37,500 bases of DNA from Neocallimastix lanati (nom. inval.). Taxonomy: Eukaryota; Neocallimastigomycota; Neocallimastigomycetes; Neocallimastigales; Neocallimastigaceae. The notes below the pieces were generated by a model. The model searched no databases. It saw only the letters and a list, made by a program, of their open reading frames with translations, and had not been told where the DNA came from. Position 1 is the stretch's first letter. Every line of letters begins with the position of its first letter. The position numbers were made by a program, and so were the translations under genes. This document shows, one piece after another, positions 14,755 to 25,233 of this stretch. The stretch is from NCBI GenBank assembly GCA_016946835.1, contig JACVTC010000041.1, forward strand, positions 732,501-770,000. The letters are read 5' to 3'.

Positions 14755-15900
14755 ATTAATAATTACTGATAAACCAAAAATTTACATATAAGCATTTAAA
14801 GTTTGTTAAGCATATGAATTTGACTATTATTAATAATATATCTTATTTAAACTATCAATTATTAATATTTGCTGTTTAATTCATTTATGGTTGCAGCTTT
14901 ATTGAAAATATATAATTATGATTAATATATTATATATATATTATCAAAATATTTATTATTATTTATTATTATTCTTTTTTCATTAACAACATATTCATAG
15001 TAAAAAATAGCGGCTTACTTCAGTTCTAATTATATGTAAAAGAAATCATGCAAATTTTGTATTTTTTGTATTTTAAAAATAATAATGCAGATTGTTTTTT
15101 TTTTTTTAGTATTAATATTAAATAATTACTTTTAATTAAAAGGTATACTATGATAATATTAACATTATTTTTATATTTTAATTCTTCATTTTATTTTGTC
15201 TTATTTATTTTTTTTATTCATTTTTTATTTTTTATTTTTTAATTTATCCTTGCCGTTCCTTCAAATTATTAGATTGTAATATTTAATATATTAGTAAATA
15301 GTAAGAACCGTAAAAAAAGTTTAATACGGCATATTTAGAACTAAATCAAAACATTAATTTTGATTATTTTAAAATGTATTTGTAATATTTAACATTATAA
15401 TAAATACTCTAAAAAAAAAAAGGGTTTATTATTCATTAACATTATACATTTTTATTAAAAGGATAGAAAAAAAAATATACGAATTAATTATTGAAATGAT
15501 TACACATACTTGTAAGAATGAAAACCAAAATAAATAAATGGTTTCTTATTTTTTTTTTTAAATAAAAAAAAAAGATTTTAAATATTTCATATAAATGTAT
15601 GTAGTATATTCTTAATAATATAAATATAAAAAATAGTAAAATAATACATTTTTTTATTGAGTGAATGAAATAAAAATTCTTAAAGTTTATGACTGATAAT
15701 GATAATGACTTCATTCGAGAATATTAATAATATTAATTCAAACTGTAAAAAGAATTTGAATGTATCTTATTCTGTTATTTTAGTGTATATTATTAATTAA
15801 TTATCATTTTATCAATATAGTAATTTTTATTTATTATTTATTATTCAATTATTTATTATTTATTATTTATTATATATTAATTATTATTAATTATTAATTA

Positions 15901-16026
15901 TTTATTATTTATTATTTATTATTTATTATTTATTATTTATTATTTATTATTTATTATTTATTATTTATTATTTATTATTTATTATTTATTATTTATTATT
16001 TATTATTTATTATTTATTATTTATTA
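15901..16026. repeat. Heptamer minisatellite (TTTATTA)18
   Basis: Eighteen perfect, uninterrupted copies of the 7-base unit TTTATTA, preceded by about 60 bp of degenerate versions (15836-15900). Perfect homogeneity suggests recent expansion. Confidence 0.95.
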
Positions 16027-16610
16027 TATATTATTAATAATATTCGTTTTACTTAAAAATTATTGGTATATACTTTATTATCTATCTTTTTTTTTTTTTA
16101 TTTTTTATTTTTATTCATTTTTTTCCTTTTTTATAAAATTATATTAAATAAAATAAATAAAAATTTCTAAATAATATATTAAATAATATTATAAAAAAAA
16201 TTTAAAAATATATTTATTATATAAATAATTAAATATAAATTGTAATCAATCTATTTTATTATTTATATATATATTATAAATTCTATCATATCAATTATAT
16301 TGAATATTTATATAAATTGACAAAAATCATAATATATTAAAATTAATAACATTACTCATTAATAAGCCATTATTAATTTAATTTGAACTTTTTGAAGTTT
16401 TTTGAAGAGTATAATTATATATATAATGTAATAAATATAGATTATATATAGTATTAAATTGATAATATTTGTAAAATAAATTAATTGTTAAAGTTTAAAA
16501 TAGTTTATTGAAATTTTGGGATATGTATATTAATATTTATTATTATTATTTTTTTTTACTTAACTTTATTATTAATAGATGACTCGGTGATAGAATAAAA
16601 ATAAATAAAC

Positions 16611-16641
<31 letters not shown>

Positions 16642-16876
16642 AAATATATATTGCATATATTTAAATAAATGCATAATTATATTAAAATTTATATAATAAA
16701 ATATAATAAATAGTATACATGTATGATATTCAATATAGTACTTCCTTTGCTTTAATAATTAAAAATAAGTAGAGTTTAGTAAATCCATTTTTGAAACAAT
16801 CATTAAAATATTACTATTATTACTACTAAAATGGAAACTGTATTTGATTTTAATGAAATTTTTAAATAGTAATAAA

Positions 16877-17008
16877 ATGAATGAGGTATCATCATACGAA
16901 GGAATGATTATTTCATTCATGTCTTTATATTTGGTACTTACGCCTTCTACTTATTCTGTAGCCACGACTCTTGTCAACTATGCCATTCAGTATGCTTCAT
17001 ACCTTTAG
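16877..17008 (+). CDS. Candidate small ORF in a GC-richer island, 43 aa (uncertain)
   Basis: An ATG frame of 43 codons ending in TAG. The encoded peptide begins MNEVSSYEGMIISF and ends YAIQYASYL; it is hydrophobic in the middle and free of homopolymer residues. I do not recognise it. The island (about 16875-17025) has far more G+C than its surroundings, which in this genome usually marks exons or mobile-element remnants. A T run of about 33 bases follows from about 17025. Short complementary pieces (GTATG/CATAC, GTAGC/GCTAC) mean it could instead be a structured non-coding RNA or a transposon fragment. There is no splice or promoter evidence. Confidence 0.25.
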   Translation: MNEVSSYEGMIISFMSLYLVLTPSTYSVATTLVNYAIQYASYL

Positions 17009-17024
17009 CTACGTTATACTATTG

Positions 17025-17056
<32 letters not shown>

Positions 17057-17515
17057 TAATATAAAAGTAATTAAAAATGAAACTTAATTTGGGTAAAAAA
17101 AAAAAAATTAATTATTTCAATTTAATATTTGAACATATATATATATATAATTAATGAGAAACAAAATTTTTAATCATAATAATAATAAATTATAATAAAA
17201 TAAAAATAAGGAAGTTTTAGTAATGAGAATATTATGAAATGACTCTAATATTTTTGGAATTTGGAATTTTACTTAAATATTAAATAGCATTAAAAATTAT
17301 ATATTAATAGTTTTATTTATTTTATTTTATTTTATTTTTAAAAGAAATTGACTCATTATATATATATAACATTTTCATTCATTTAACTAAAAGATTACTA
17401 TATAAATAATAAAAGTAAATAATATTAAATTATTAGTATAAAGGTCATTCTATTAACTATTAACTGTTCTATACGATGGACTTCATTCCAGTGATCTCTT
17501 GAACCATCATCGATG

Positions 17516-17576
17516 ATGGAACAATTACACTAATCCTCTCACTTAATCTGTGAGAGGATTAGTGTAATTGTTCCAT
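17516..17576. repeat. Perfect 27-bp inverted repeat with 7-nt loop
   Basis: The arm 17516-17542 (ATGGAACAATTACACTAATC then CTCTCAC) is exactly complementary to 17550-17576 around the loop TTAATCT. It partly overlaps a 16-bp palindrome, CCATCATCGATGATGG, at 17504-17519. An arm this long with internal G+C is not a by-product of base composition. It could be a terminal inverted repeat brought together, or a hairpin in a transcript. Confidence 0.95.
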
Positions 17577-17765
17577 TATATAATTATATAGTCTAGCAAC
17601 AGGAATATTTATATTGGAGAACCAACACCAACATCATATATAGGGAAGATCATTCTGGAAGGATGAAAATTGCCCATAAAAGAAGGTAGTGGTGGGGAAG
17701 ATCCAGAAACCTAATATATGTTAGTCTAAAGTACTAACCACCTAGGTTAAAAATTGGAGTAATAC
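17516..17765 (+). mobile_element. Dispersed repeat, copy A (unclassified mobile-element remnant)
   Basis: Shares ordered landmarks with the complement of 37184-37441: ACACTAATCCTCTC, TCTAGCAACAG, TATAGGGAA, GATGAAAA/GAATGAAAAA, GGAAG near GATCC, and ATGTTAGT. The two copies are diverged and in opposite orientation about 20 kb apart. This copy also has a nested stem at 17708-17748 (AACCTA/TAGGTT outside, GTTAGT/ACTAAC inside). It has no coding frame. A solo LTR, a SINE-like element or a MITE are all possible; no clear target-site duplication was found. Confidence 0.6.
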
Positions 17766-20700
17766 AAAATATTGTTATATTATTAATAACTACATCAATA
17801 TAAAACTATTAATACATTAATCCATATCACTGAAATCTAAAACATTTAAATGGATTTTGATTAAATATATGCAATAATTTAATTATAATAATTGTATGCT
17901 TAGAAAAAAAAAAAAAAAAAAAAAAAAAACTTTAAATTTATTATTAAAAAAAAAAAAAGAAAAACAATATATTTATAAATTTAAAAAAAAAAGTTGAAAT
18001 AGATTTTTCTTGAACCAATAATATTGTTCAATAATAAATAAAAGGAATATATTAACTATAAAATGTATACATTATCATAATATTAATTTATATTTTTTTA
18101 TTATTTAAAGTTTTATTTTAATTTTCTATTTCTTTTAGTATTATTACACAACCAAATCTTATTAAATAATAAAAATAAAATAAAATTAAAATAGTAATTA
18201 TTAAGATTTATTAATATTAAATAAAATAAATTTAAATAAATATTATTATTAATTATTTAAATTACAATTTCACAGATTTTACGGCTAATACTATAGAAAC
18301 TTTTAATAAAAATAACATAATAATTTGCTTTTTTTTTTTTTTTTTTTTTTTTGTTGTTGTTGAATTGTTAATTTTTGTTTGAAGCTCAATGACTTTTATG
18401 TAATATTTTTTTATAATATATATTATATGTTATTAATATTTGGCTAAAATACTTTATTTTCCAAGAGTATGACGCTTGATTTTCCATTTAATTTTTTTAA
18501 TCAAAAAATAATATGTTAGTTAAATTACTCAATTGACAATATTAATATAAAACTTTTTCAAGTTTTCATTGAATATAAAATTTATATATTTTTATATTTA
18601 TTTAATTATTTAATAATATATTAATTTATACTTTTTAGTTATATATTTCTATTAGATTTTAATATAATGAATTGCAATACTTTAATATATTATTACTATT
18701 ATGGTTATTAATATAATTTTTTTATATTATTATATCTTTTTTTTTCTTTTTTTTCTCAAAGAAAAATATATATAATTTTTTCTTATACATTTGTCTTATT
18801 CATTAATTAATTTATAATAATATAATATAATATATAAAGCAATAATTTTTAATAAACTAATTTCTAAGAATATAGTAAACAGTTAATCAGGAATATAAAT
18901 TATTAAATAATATAATACTATTTATGTATATATTATTAATATTATACATTCAAAAATTTTAATTAAAAGTTTTTTTTTTTTTTTTTGAATTAAAAATTAT
19001 ATATATTTGAATTTCATATTTATATTAAATGTAATTATAAATATATATACTAATATATTATTTAATTAAAAGAAACATATTGTATAATATAGAATAATAA
19101 TTTTGTATATAAAGAATAAAATATCTCAGATTTACTTTTTCTTTTCTTTTTTTTTTTTCCTTTTTTTTTTTTCAATTTTTTTTATAAATTTTTTTTACAT
19201 TTATTTTTTATTTAAAAATTTCATATAGTATTGAGTTTTTTTTTTTATAATTATTTTAGTAATTATTTTGCTTTTATTTAATAATTATTATATAATTATA
19301 TCTTTTTTTTTCTTTTTTTTTTTTATGAATGATATTGATATAATTTTTGATATTCAAAAAATAATTAAAAAAGAAAATTGTGAAGTACATACACACACAC
19401 AAAAAAAAAAAAAAAAATAAAAAAAAAGAGAAAGAAAAAGTCATCAAAAAAAAATAAATTATTAAAAGAAAGAATTAAATTAAATGAATAAATTTTTTAA
19501 GGATAATATTAAAAAAAAAATATTATTTAAATATTAAATATAAAATATTTTAAAAAAAAAGAAAATTTTATAGTTATTATTTTATTTTACGAAGAATTAA
19601 AGAAAACAAAAATAAAAAGAGTATAAAATCGATAAAATATAAATAAAAATAAAATCAATTAAATAGGAAACAGAAACAAAATAAAACAATAAAAGAAGAA
19701 ATTAATAAAGATTTTAAAGAGATTAAATAATAATTAATAAAATAGTGTAATATTAGATATAATAAACAATATAATAATAATAATAAGGCGAATGAAATTT
19801 AAAAAGAGCAAAAATTAATAAAAATTATTATACTTATTCAATAAATAATATAAAATTAAAAATATATATACAAATAGATTTTGTTTGTATAAATATAAAG
19901 ATAATCTTAAAAATAAAAATAGATTTAAATAGTTAAAGTATAATAGTAATAGTAGTATTTATTTTAAATAATAAAAAAATAACAATATAATCATAATTTT
20001 GAAGCTTTATTTTATATAAGGCATTTTCATTGAAAAATAATTGTTTATTAGAAGTAATATTTAAAATCTATTATTTCCTTAATTAGTTTATTTTTTTTAT
20101 AAATTTTTTTTGATAATTTATTTTTATATATGCTTTTTTAAATAGAAAATTTTAATATATAAAAAAATAAACAATAACCCTTTGATTATTAGGGAATAAA
20201 TAAAAAATAAATTAATAAAATAAAGCAAAATAATAATATAATAAAATATAAAAATTTAAAAAAAATAATATAATAAAAATATAAAATAATATAAAAATAA
20301 GAAATAATAAAATATTCAAAACAAATTAAAAAAAAAGTTATTTGTATAAAATAAAAAAGAGAATATATATATTAATAAATATATTTATATGAAGAAAGTA
20401 TTAATATCATATAAATATATTTTAAATAAAAAATTCAAACTTTTGTATATATTTCCTTTATTTATTTAAAAATAATAAGTTTAGTAAAAGAAAAGAAATA
20501 TATATATAAAATTTAAATATATATATAAATATAAATAAATATTATTTATAAGAAATATAAAATAAAAATATAATTACATTTGATTAAAATAATATTTTGA
20601 CAGTTGACGACAAATAAGTATTTATTATCATAAACTTAACCCATATATTTAAAGATTTTGATTAATTGTTGAAAAAGAACAAAAAAAGTGTCAGGAATAT

Positions 20701-20952
20701 TTTTTTATACCATCAATTATTAGTTTACATAAATAATACCATAACTATTTAACTATACATTAATTAAATAAAACTATATCAGTTTATTTAGCATTAGAGT
20801 ATTGAATTTAGGAACTATAAATAATTAAAATATCTTAAAATAAATTTTTGTATTTTAATTAAGCATTAAAAACAAGTTAGGTTTGAGAAGAAATAATAAA
20901 ATATTTATTTAAAGATTTTTTAATAAGCTAAAAATAAGATAATTTATAATTT
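17766..20952. other. Intergenic region and presumed 5' flank of the coiled-coil gene
   Basis: No gene seen. Strand composition switches sharply at about 19340. The plus strand is T-rich from about 18700 to 19330 (runs of pyrimidine such as 19138-19192), then strongly A-rich and nearly pyrimidine-poor from about 19380 up to the ATG at 20953. A T-to-A switch of this kind often marks transcription starts in very AT-rich genomes, so the promoter may lie near 19300-19400 with a long A-rich leader, or the gene may start later. This is inference. Confidence 0.5.
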
Positions 20953-23900
20953 ATGTCTGGAGTAACATTTTATAATAATAATAATAATAATTTCAATATG
21001 GAAAAGTCTAAAGTAAATAAAAAGCTATATTATATGGAAGAACCTATATCGCTGAGTGAAAATTTTGTATGTCTAAATCTTTCAAATGAAGATTTTTCAA
21101 ATTTATCTCATAAAGAAAAAGCTTTAAACCTTTATTATACCCAAAACAAATCAACATCTAATATTTATAATTCTAATACTTCAGTAAATAAAAATAAAAT
21201 AAAAAAAAATGATATAAGGTCTCAAAGTGAATCCTATCCTTATACACATGGGTCTAAATCATCAAATATATCATCTAATATAGACTTACAACAAAAAAAT
21301 ATATTGATAGATTTAGTTAAAAGTGTAAAATTATATAATGATGATATATGTTTAATGATTAAAGATTTATTTAAAACCAATTCGGAAGGTAATAAAACTG
21401 AATTAAATTATTATGATGTAGAAGACTTCTTCAAATATTCTTTAGTTGTAGGACAACAAGAATGTTCTGTAAGTGAAAAGTTAATTAATACAATTCGCCA
21501 TTTTTCAAAATGTTTGGTTGAGCAAACCCAAGAAATTAAAAGATTACAAAAGCAAAATACAGAAAATTCTCTTAATAAATATTTTAATAGTTTAAATAAA
21601 TTAATTGAAAATTTCAAAGAAAATAATAAAGAGTTAATTGAATCACGTTTTCAGGTGGATGATTTTAATCGGGAATGCTTAGCTCATCTTGAAGAAATGA
21701 AAGAACATATAGATAATAGTGAAGTATATTATCAAAATCTAATTAAAGATTTATTAAATGAAATACGTCAAAGAGATGAACTTTTGGATTGCTATCAAAA
21801 GCGTGAAAATAATTTATTTAATTCATATTATCCAAAGTTAATCAGAAAAATTGAAAGTAATAGTTTATCAAAATATCAAAGAAAGGAAGTTGTCATTAAT
21901 GAGATGACTCAACAACTTGAAGAGCTCGAAAAAGCTTTTCAAGATAAATTAATTATGAAAAATAATCTTATTGAAGAAATTAATATGCAAAAATCTTTAA
22001 TGGAAGCTTCTTATCTTGAAAAGTTAAAGGCAAAAGATGAAATTATATCAAATATAAATGAACAGTACAAGGAAAAAGAACGTGAACTTCAAAATGAAAT
22101 TGCGCAGTACAAGAAACGTTCTGCTGTCCAAGTTAAATTAGCAGAACAAATAAGAACACAAATACAGAACCAACAAATAGAATATTGTAAAAAGATGGAT
22201 GAAATGCAACAAAATTTAGATAGTCGTGGAAAAATTATAGCATATGTTAAAAATAAATTAAGTATTAGAGAAAATGAATTAAAAATAGCAAATATTAAGT
22301 ATACTACAACTGAAAGACAAATGAATATTGAAAAGGATCAATATAAACGTGAAATAGCTAACTTAAAGGAAGAATTGGAAAAAACAAATGAAGATATTGA
22401 TGATTTAGAAAATGAACTTGATACCCAGGAAGAAGAACATAAAGAGGAACTGGAGCGTTTAGAAAAGGAACATGATTTCCAAATAAATAAACTTTGGAAC
22501 ATTATTGATCAACGTGAAAATGCAATAAGTGAAATGGAAGTTCAAATAGAAGAATTAAAGGAAAAGAATAGTAATTTGGAACAATCTTTATTAAAGTTTG
22601 AAAATATTGAAAAAGAAAAGGAAAAGGAAAAATCTGAAGAAATTATTGGTGAAGATGTTGCAGAAGAAATAATAGTGGATGATATGAATGAAAAGAGTAA
22701 TATTACTGTTACTGGAGATACTTCAGAAGAAATCATTATATTAAATAAAGAATATTCCGAGAACAGTAGAATTAATGATCAAGAAAGGGCTGAATATTAT
22801 AGTCCTAATATACTATCACCTGAGTTTACAAGTGATGAATGTGAAGTAGATTTGACTGAAGATGATAAGACTGGTTTGACCTCTACAGAAGAAAGATGTG
22901 ATGATGAAGAAACAAATAGTTTAACTCTAACTGAAGATATGTCTGGAGATAGTGAAATTGACGAAAGAAGAGAATTTATTGAAGAAGAAGACGAAGAAGA
23001 AGATAATAATATAGAAAACGAGGGAAAAATCGTTCATAAAGAAAATGAGGAATTAAAACTTCAATATGAAGTTATTAATCAAGAAAATATTAATTTAAGA
23101 TCTGAACTTGATCAAGAAAGAGATAAACTAAAGCAAGAAAGTGAAAAATATAATCTACAACAACAACAATACGAAGAAATTAAAATGAAGTACACACAAG
23201 TTTGTGGAGAGAAAGAAGGTCTTGAGTTGAAGTGTAAAGAATTCGAAAATGAAATTGTTGAAAGAGTTAAAGAACAAAAGATTCAAAAAGAATTAAATGA
23301 TTCGCTTGAGCAAAGAATCGGTAATATCCAAAAGGAGAAGGATGATTTGGATAGTCGAGTTAAACAATTGGAAATCACTATAGAGAATACTATTTCTTTA
23401 GAACAATATGATACTCTTAAGAAGGAATTGAATGTAGCTTTAGAAAATGTTAATGAACAACGTAGAAAAAAGAATTATTTGAAACAGAAGTTGGCTAACC
23501 AACATAATAAGAATAAGATTTTAGTAGAATTAATTAAGAAGGAAAGAACTAAAAATAAAGAAGAGATTCGAAAATTGAAACAGTCTTGTGTAAACCAAAA
23601 TGGGAAAATAAAGGCAATTTTGAAACAAGTTAAAGATGGTTTAGTCACTGCTGAACATATAGATTTAGATCGAATTGTAAAGCGAATGAAAAGTGAACGT
23701 GTAATTATGACAAATGAATATGAACGTCTTAAAAAAGTAGCATCTGCAATTTCAATTAAATCAAATTCGAATTTAAGAAAGCAATCATTTATTTTAAGAA
23801 ATGAAAACCTTTCTGAACTTAAAAAGGATTTAAGTCGTGAAGGAAATGTGGAAATTACAGTTCAAAATCCAAATTCTTCTAAAAGTATAAGTAATGAAAG

Positions 23901-24561
23901 CAAAATTCTTATTAAAGTAGCACCAAATTTCGAATCTTTACAAGAAGAAAGTATCATTAGTAAACAAGCTAATGATTCCTTAAATTCAATTGAATCAGTG
24001 GATGAAAATCAAGAATTAGAAGTATTTAGTTTAAAGAAAGCATTAAGTCAACAAAATTGTGATATAAATTATTCTGATGAAGATGATGATCAAAATTCAT
24101 TTATTGATTTTACCATTCCATCTTCATATGATAATAGTGAAAGAAGGAATGATGAAATTAATGAATCAAGTATTAATGGTAAAGAGGATATATCATTAAT
24201 TTTTGGAGAAAATGCAAATGGAATGACACCAAGACAAGTTAATTTATATAATAGAATTCTCCAAATTCCAGGAGTATTACCTTTCAATATCAGTGATATT
24301 AAAAATTTTGAATATGATGATACCAATTTTAGTATTAGTAGTGATAGCTCAATGTATAAAGAAGGAGAAAATTATTTAGAAAAGAAAGATATAGGGTTGG
24401 ATATAAAGCCAATCAATAGAGTTAGATATAAATCATGTCCAAAAAGTTATAATAAAAATGGTAATAATCATAATACTCTGAGAAGAATGCCAAATTTTGA
24501 TCAAATTGCAAAATTAACAAAAATAAAAATAAAACGCTCTGCGGAAGAAATCGTATCTTAA
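20953..24561 (+). CDS. Large coiled-coil protein of unknown function, 1202 aa
   Basis: A single intronless frame, the longest in the window. I do not recognise a named family. From the sequence: residues 1-105 are polar and low in complexity, with a run of six Asn at 9-14. Residues about 110-175 look like a short helical region (LIDLVKSVKLYNDDICLMIK). Residues about 180-570 are a long Glu/Lys/Gln-rich coiled coil with leucine heptads, for example DIDDLENELDTQEEEHKEEL. Residues about 575-695 are a very acidic linker (EEEDEEEDNN). Residues about 695-935 are a second coiled coil. The rest is Ser/Asn-rich and probably disordered, ending in a basic tail (KIKIKRSAEEIVS). There is no signal peptide or membrane segment. 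Architecture resembles cytoskeletal, centrosomal or golgin-type scaffolds, but that is inference. The ATG is the first in frame after stops; AATAAA at 24605-24610 may serve as polyadenylation signal. Confidence 0.9.
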   Translation: MSGVTFYNNNNNNFNMEKSKVNKKLYYMEEPISLSENFVCLNLSNEDFSNLSHKEKALNLYYTQNKSTSNIYNSNTSVNKNKIKKNDIRSQSESYPYTHGSKSSNISSNIDLQQKNILIDLVKSVKLYNDDICLMIKDLFKTNSEGNKTELNYYDVEDFFKYSLVVGQQECSVSEKLINTIRHFSKCLVEQTQEIKRLQKQNTENSLNKYFNSLNKLIENFKENNKELIESRFQVDDFNRECLAHLEEMKEHIDNSEVYYQNLIKDLLNEIRQRDELLDCYQKRENNLFNSYYPKLIRKIESNSLSKYQRKEVVINEMTQQLEELEKAFQDKLIMKNNLIEEINMQKSLMEASYLEKLKAKDEIISNINEQYKEKERELQNEIAQYKKRSAVQVKLAEQIRTQIQNQQIEYCKKMDEMQQNLDSRGKIIAYVKNKLSIRENELKIANIKYTTTERQMNIEKDQYKREIANLKEELEKTNEDIDDLENELDTQEEEHKEELERLEKEHDFQINKLWNIIDQRENAISEMEVQIEELKEKNSNLEQSLLKFENIEKEKEKEKSEEIIGEDVAEEIIVDDMNEKSNITVTGDTSEEIIILNKEYSENSRINDQERAEYYSPNILSPEFTSDECEVDLTEDDKTGLTSTEERCDDEETNSLTLTEDMSGDSEIDERREFIEEEDEEEDNNIENEGKIVHKENEELKLQYEVINQENINLRSELDQERDKLKQESEKYNLQQQQYEEIKMKYTQVCGEKEGLELKCKEFENEIVERVKEQKIQKELNDSLEQRIGNIQKEKDDLDSRVKQLEITIENTISLEQYDTLKKELNVALENVNEQRRKKNYLKQKLANQHNKNKILVELIKKERTKNKEEIRKLKQSCVNQNGKIKAILKQVKDGLVTAEHIDLDRIVKRMKSERVIMTNEYERLKKVASAISIKSNSNLRKQSFILRNENLSELKKDLSREGNVEITVQNPNSSKSISNESKILIKVAPNFESLQEESIISKQANDSLNSIESVDENQELEVFSLKKALSQQNCDINYSDEDDDQNSFIDFTIPSSYDNSERRNDEINESSINGKEDISLIFGENANGMTPRQVNLYNRILQIPGVLPFNISDIKNFEYDDTNFSISSDSSMYKEGENYLEKKDIGLDIKPINRVRYKSCPKSYNKNGNNHNTLRRMPNFDQIAKLTKIKIKRSAEEIVS

Positions 24562-24790
24562 TTGTAGTAAATATAAATATAAACAAATTAAACCTTATTC
24601 ACCTAATAAAATTATTATTATTTTTATTATATAAAAGAGATTTATAATGATATACTTCATTTATATTTTTTTTATTAATTATTTATTTATTTTGTTTTAC
24701 TTACAAAGTTAGTTATTTCAAATTTTAAGAATATTTAATATAACAAGGATTATGTGCCATAAGAATTGAAGACAGATTTTGTGTTGATTG

Positions 24791-24838
24791 ATAAAACATT
24801 TTAGGATAAAAAAAATTTTTTATCCTAAATTGTTTTAT
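24791..24838. repeat. 23-bp inverted repeat downstream of the coiled-coil gene
   Basis: Arm 24791-24813 pairs with 24816-24838 with one mismatch and only two bases between. The arms contain TTAGGATAAAAAA and TTTTTTATCCTAA. It lies 230 bp after the stop codon at 24561. It may be a hairpin in the 3' region or a small MITE-like element. Confidence 0.85.
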
Positions 24839-25189
24839 TTATCCATTCTTATTGTTTATAGTCTTTAAAATAATCTAATATTTTACATTGAAATTGGGCA
24901 ACTATTAAATAAATAAATAAATAAATAAAAGGTATATTATGAAACCAAATAATAATAATAATAATAATAAATTGTATTCAGACACTTTAAAATTATCCAA
25001 TTAAAACAAAATTGAAAAGTTTATGGGTTATCTCATTTCAAAATTCATTAATTTTAAATATATGAATAAAAAAAAAAACAAGAAAATAAAAAACTTTTAA
25101 AAAAAAAGCTAAACCAAAAAACTAAACCAAAAAAAAAAACAAAAAAGCCAAAAAAAATTAAAAAAAATCAAAAAAAAAAATCAAAAAAT

Positions 25190-25233
<44 letters not shown>

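Larger units (their letters stand above)
14088..16876. other. Intergenic AT-rich region, no gene recognised
   Basis: Homopolymers, AT repeats and a heptamer minisatellite. A hairpin with 11-bp arms, ATATATGGCAA (14725-14735) and TTGCCATATAT (14744-14754), stands out because it is one of the few G+C-containing spots. The short frame at 15484-15714 on the minus strand is Phe/Ile-rich and built partly on poly(A/T), so I do not call it. Confidence 0.65.

Noticed and set aside
9694-15714. Short frames at 9694-9888, 12903-13106 and 15484-15714
   Set aside because: Composed mostly of Phe, Ile, Tyr and Asn from homopolymers and AT repeats; no family features or splice context.
15901-16026. CRISPR-like array
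   Set aside because: A 7-bp tandem repeat without spacers in eukaryotic DNA is a minisatellite.
21411-24326. Minus-strand frames at 21411-21617, 22542-22736 and 24090-24326
   Set aside because: They lie wholly inside the 1202-aa coiled-coil gene and read as the complement of its Glu/Lys/Asn codons (Ser/Phe/Ile-rich).
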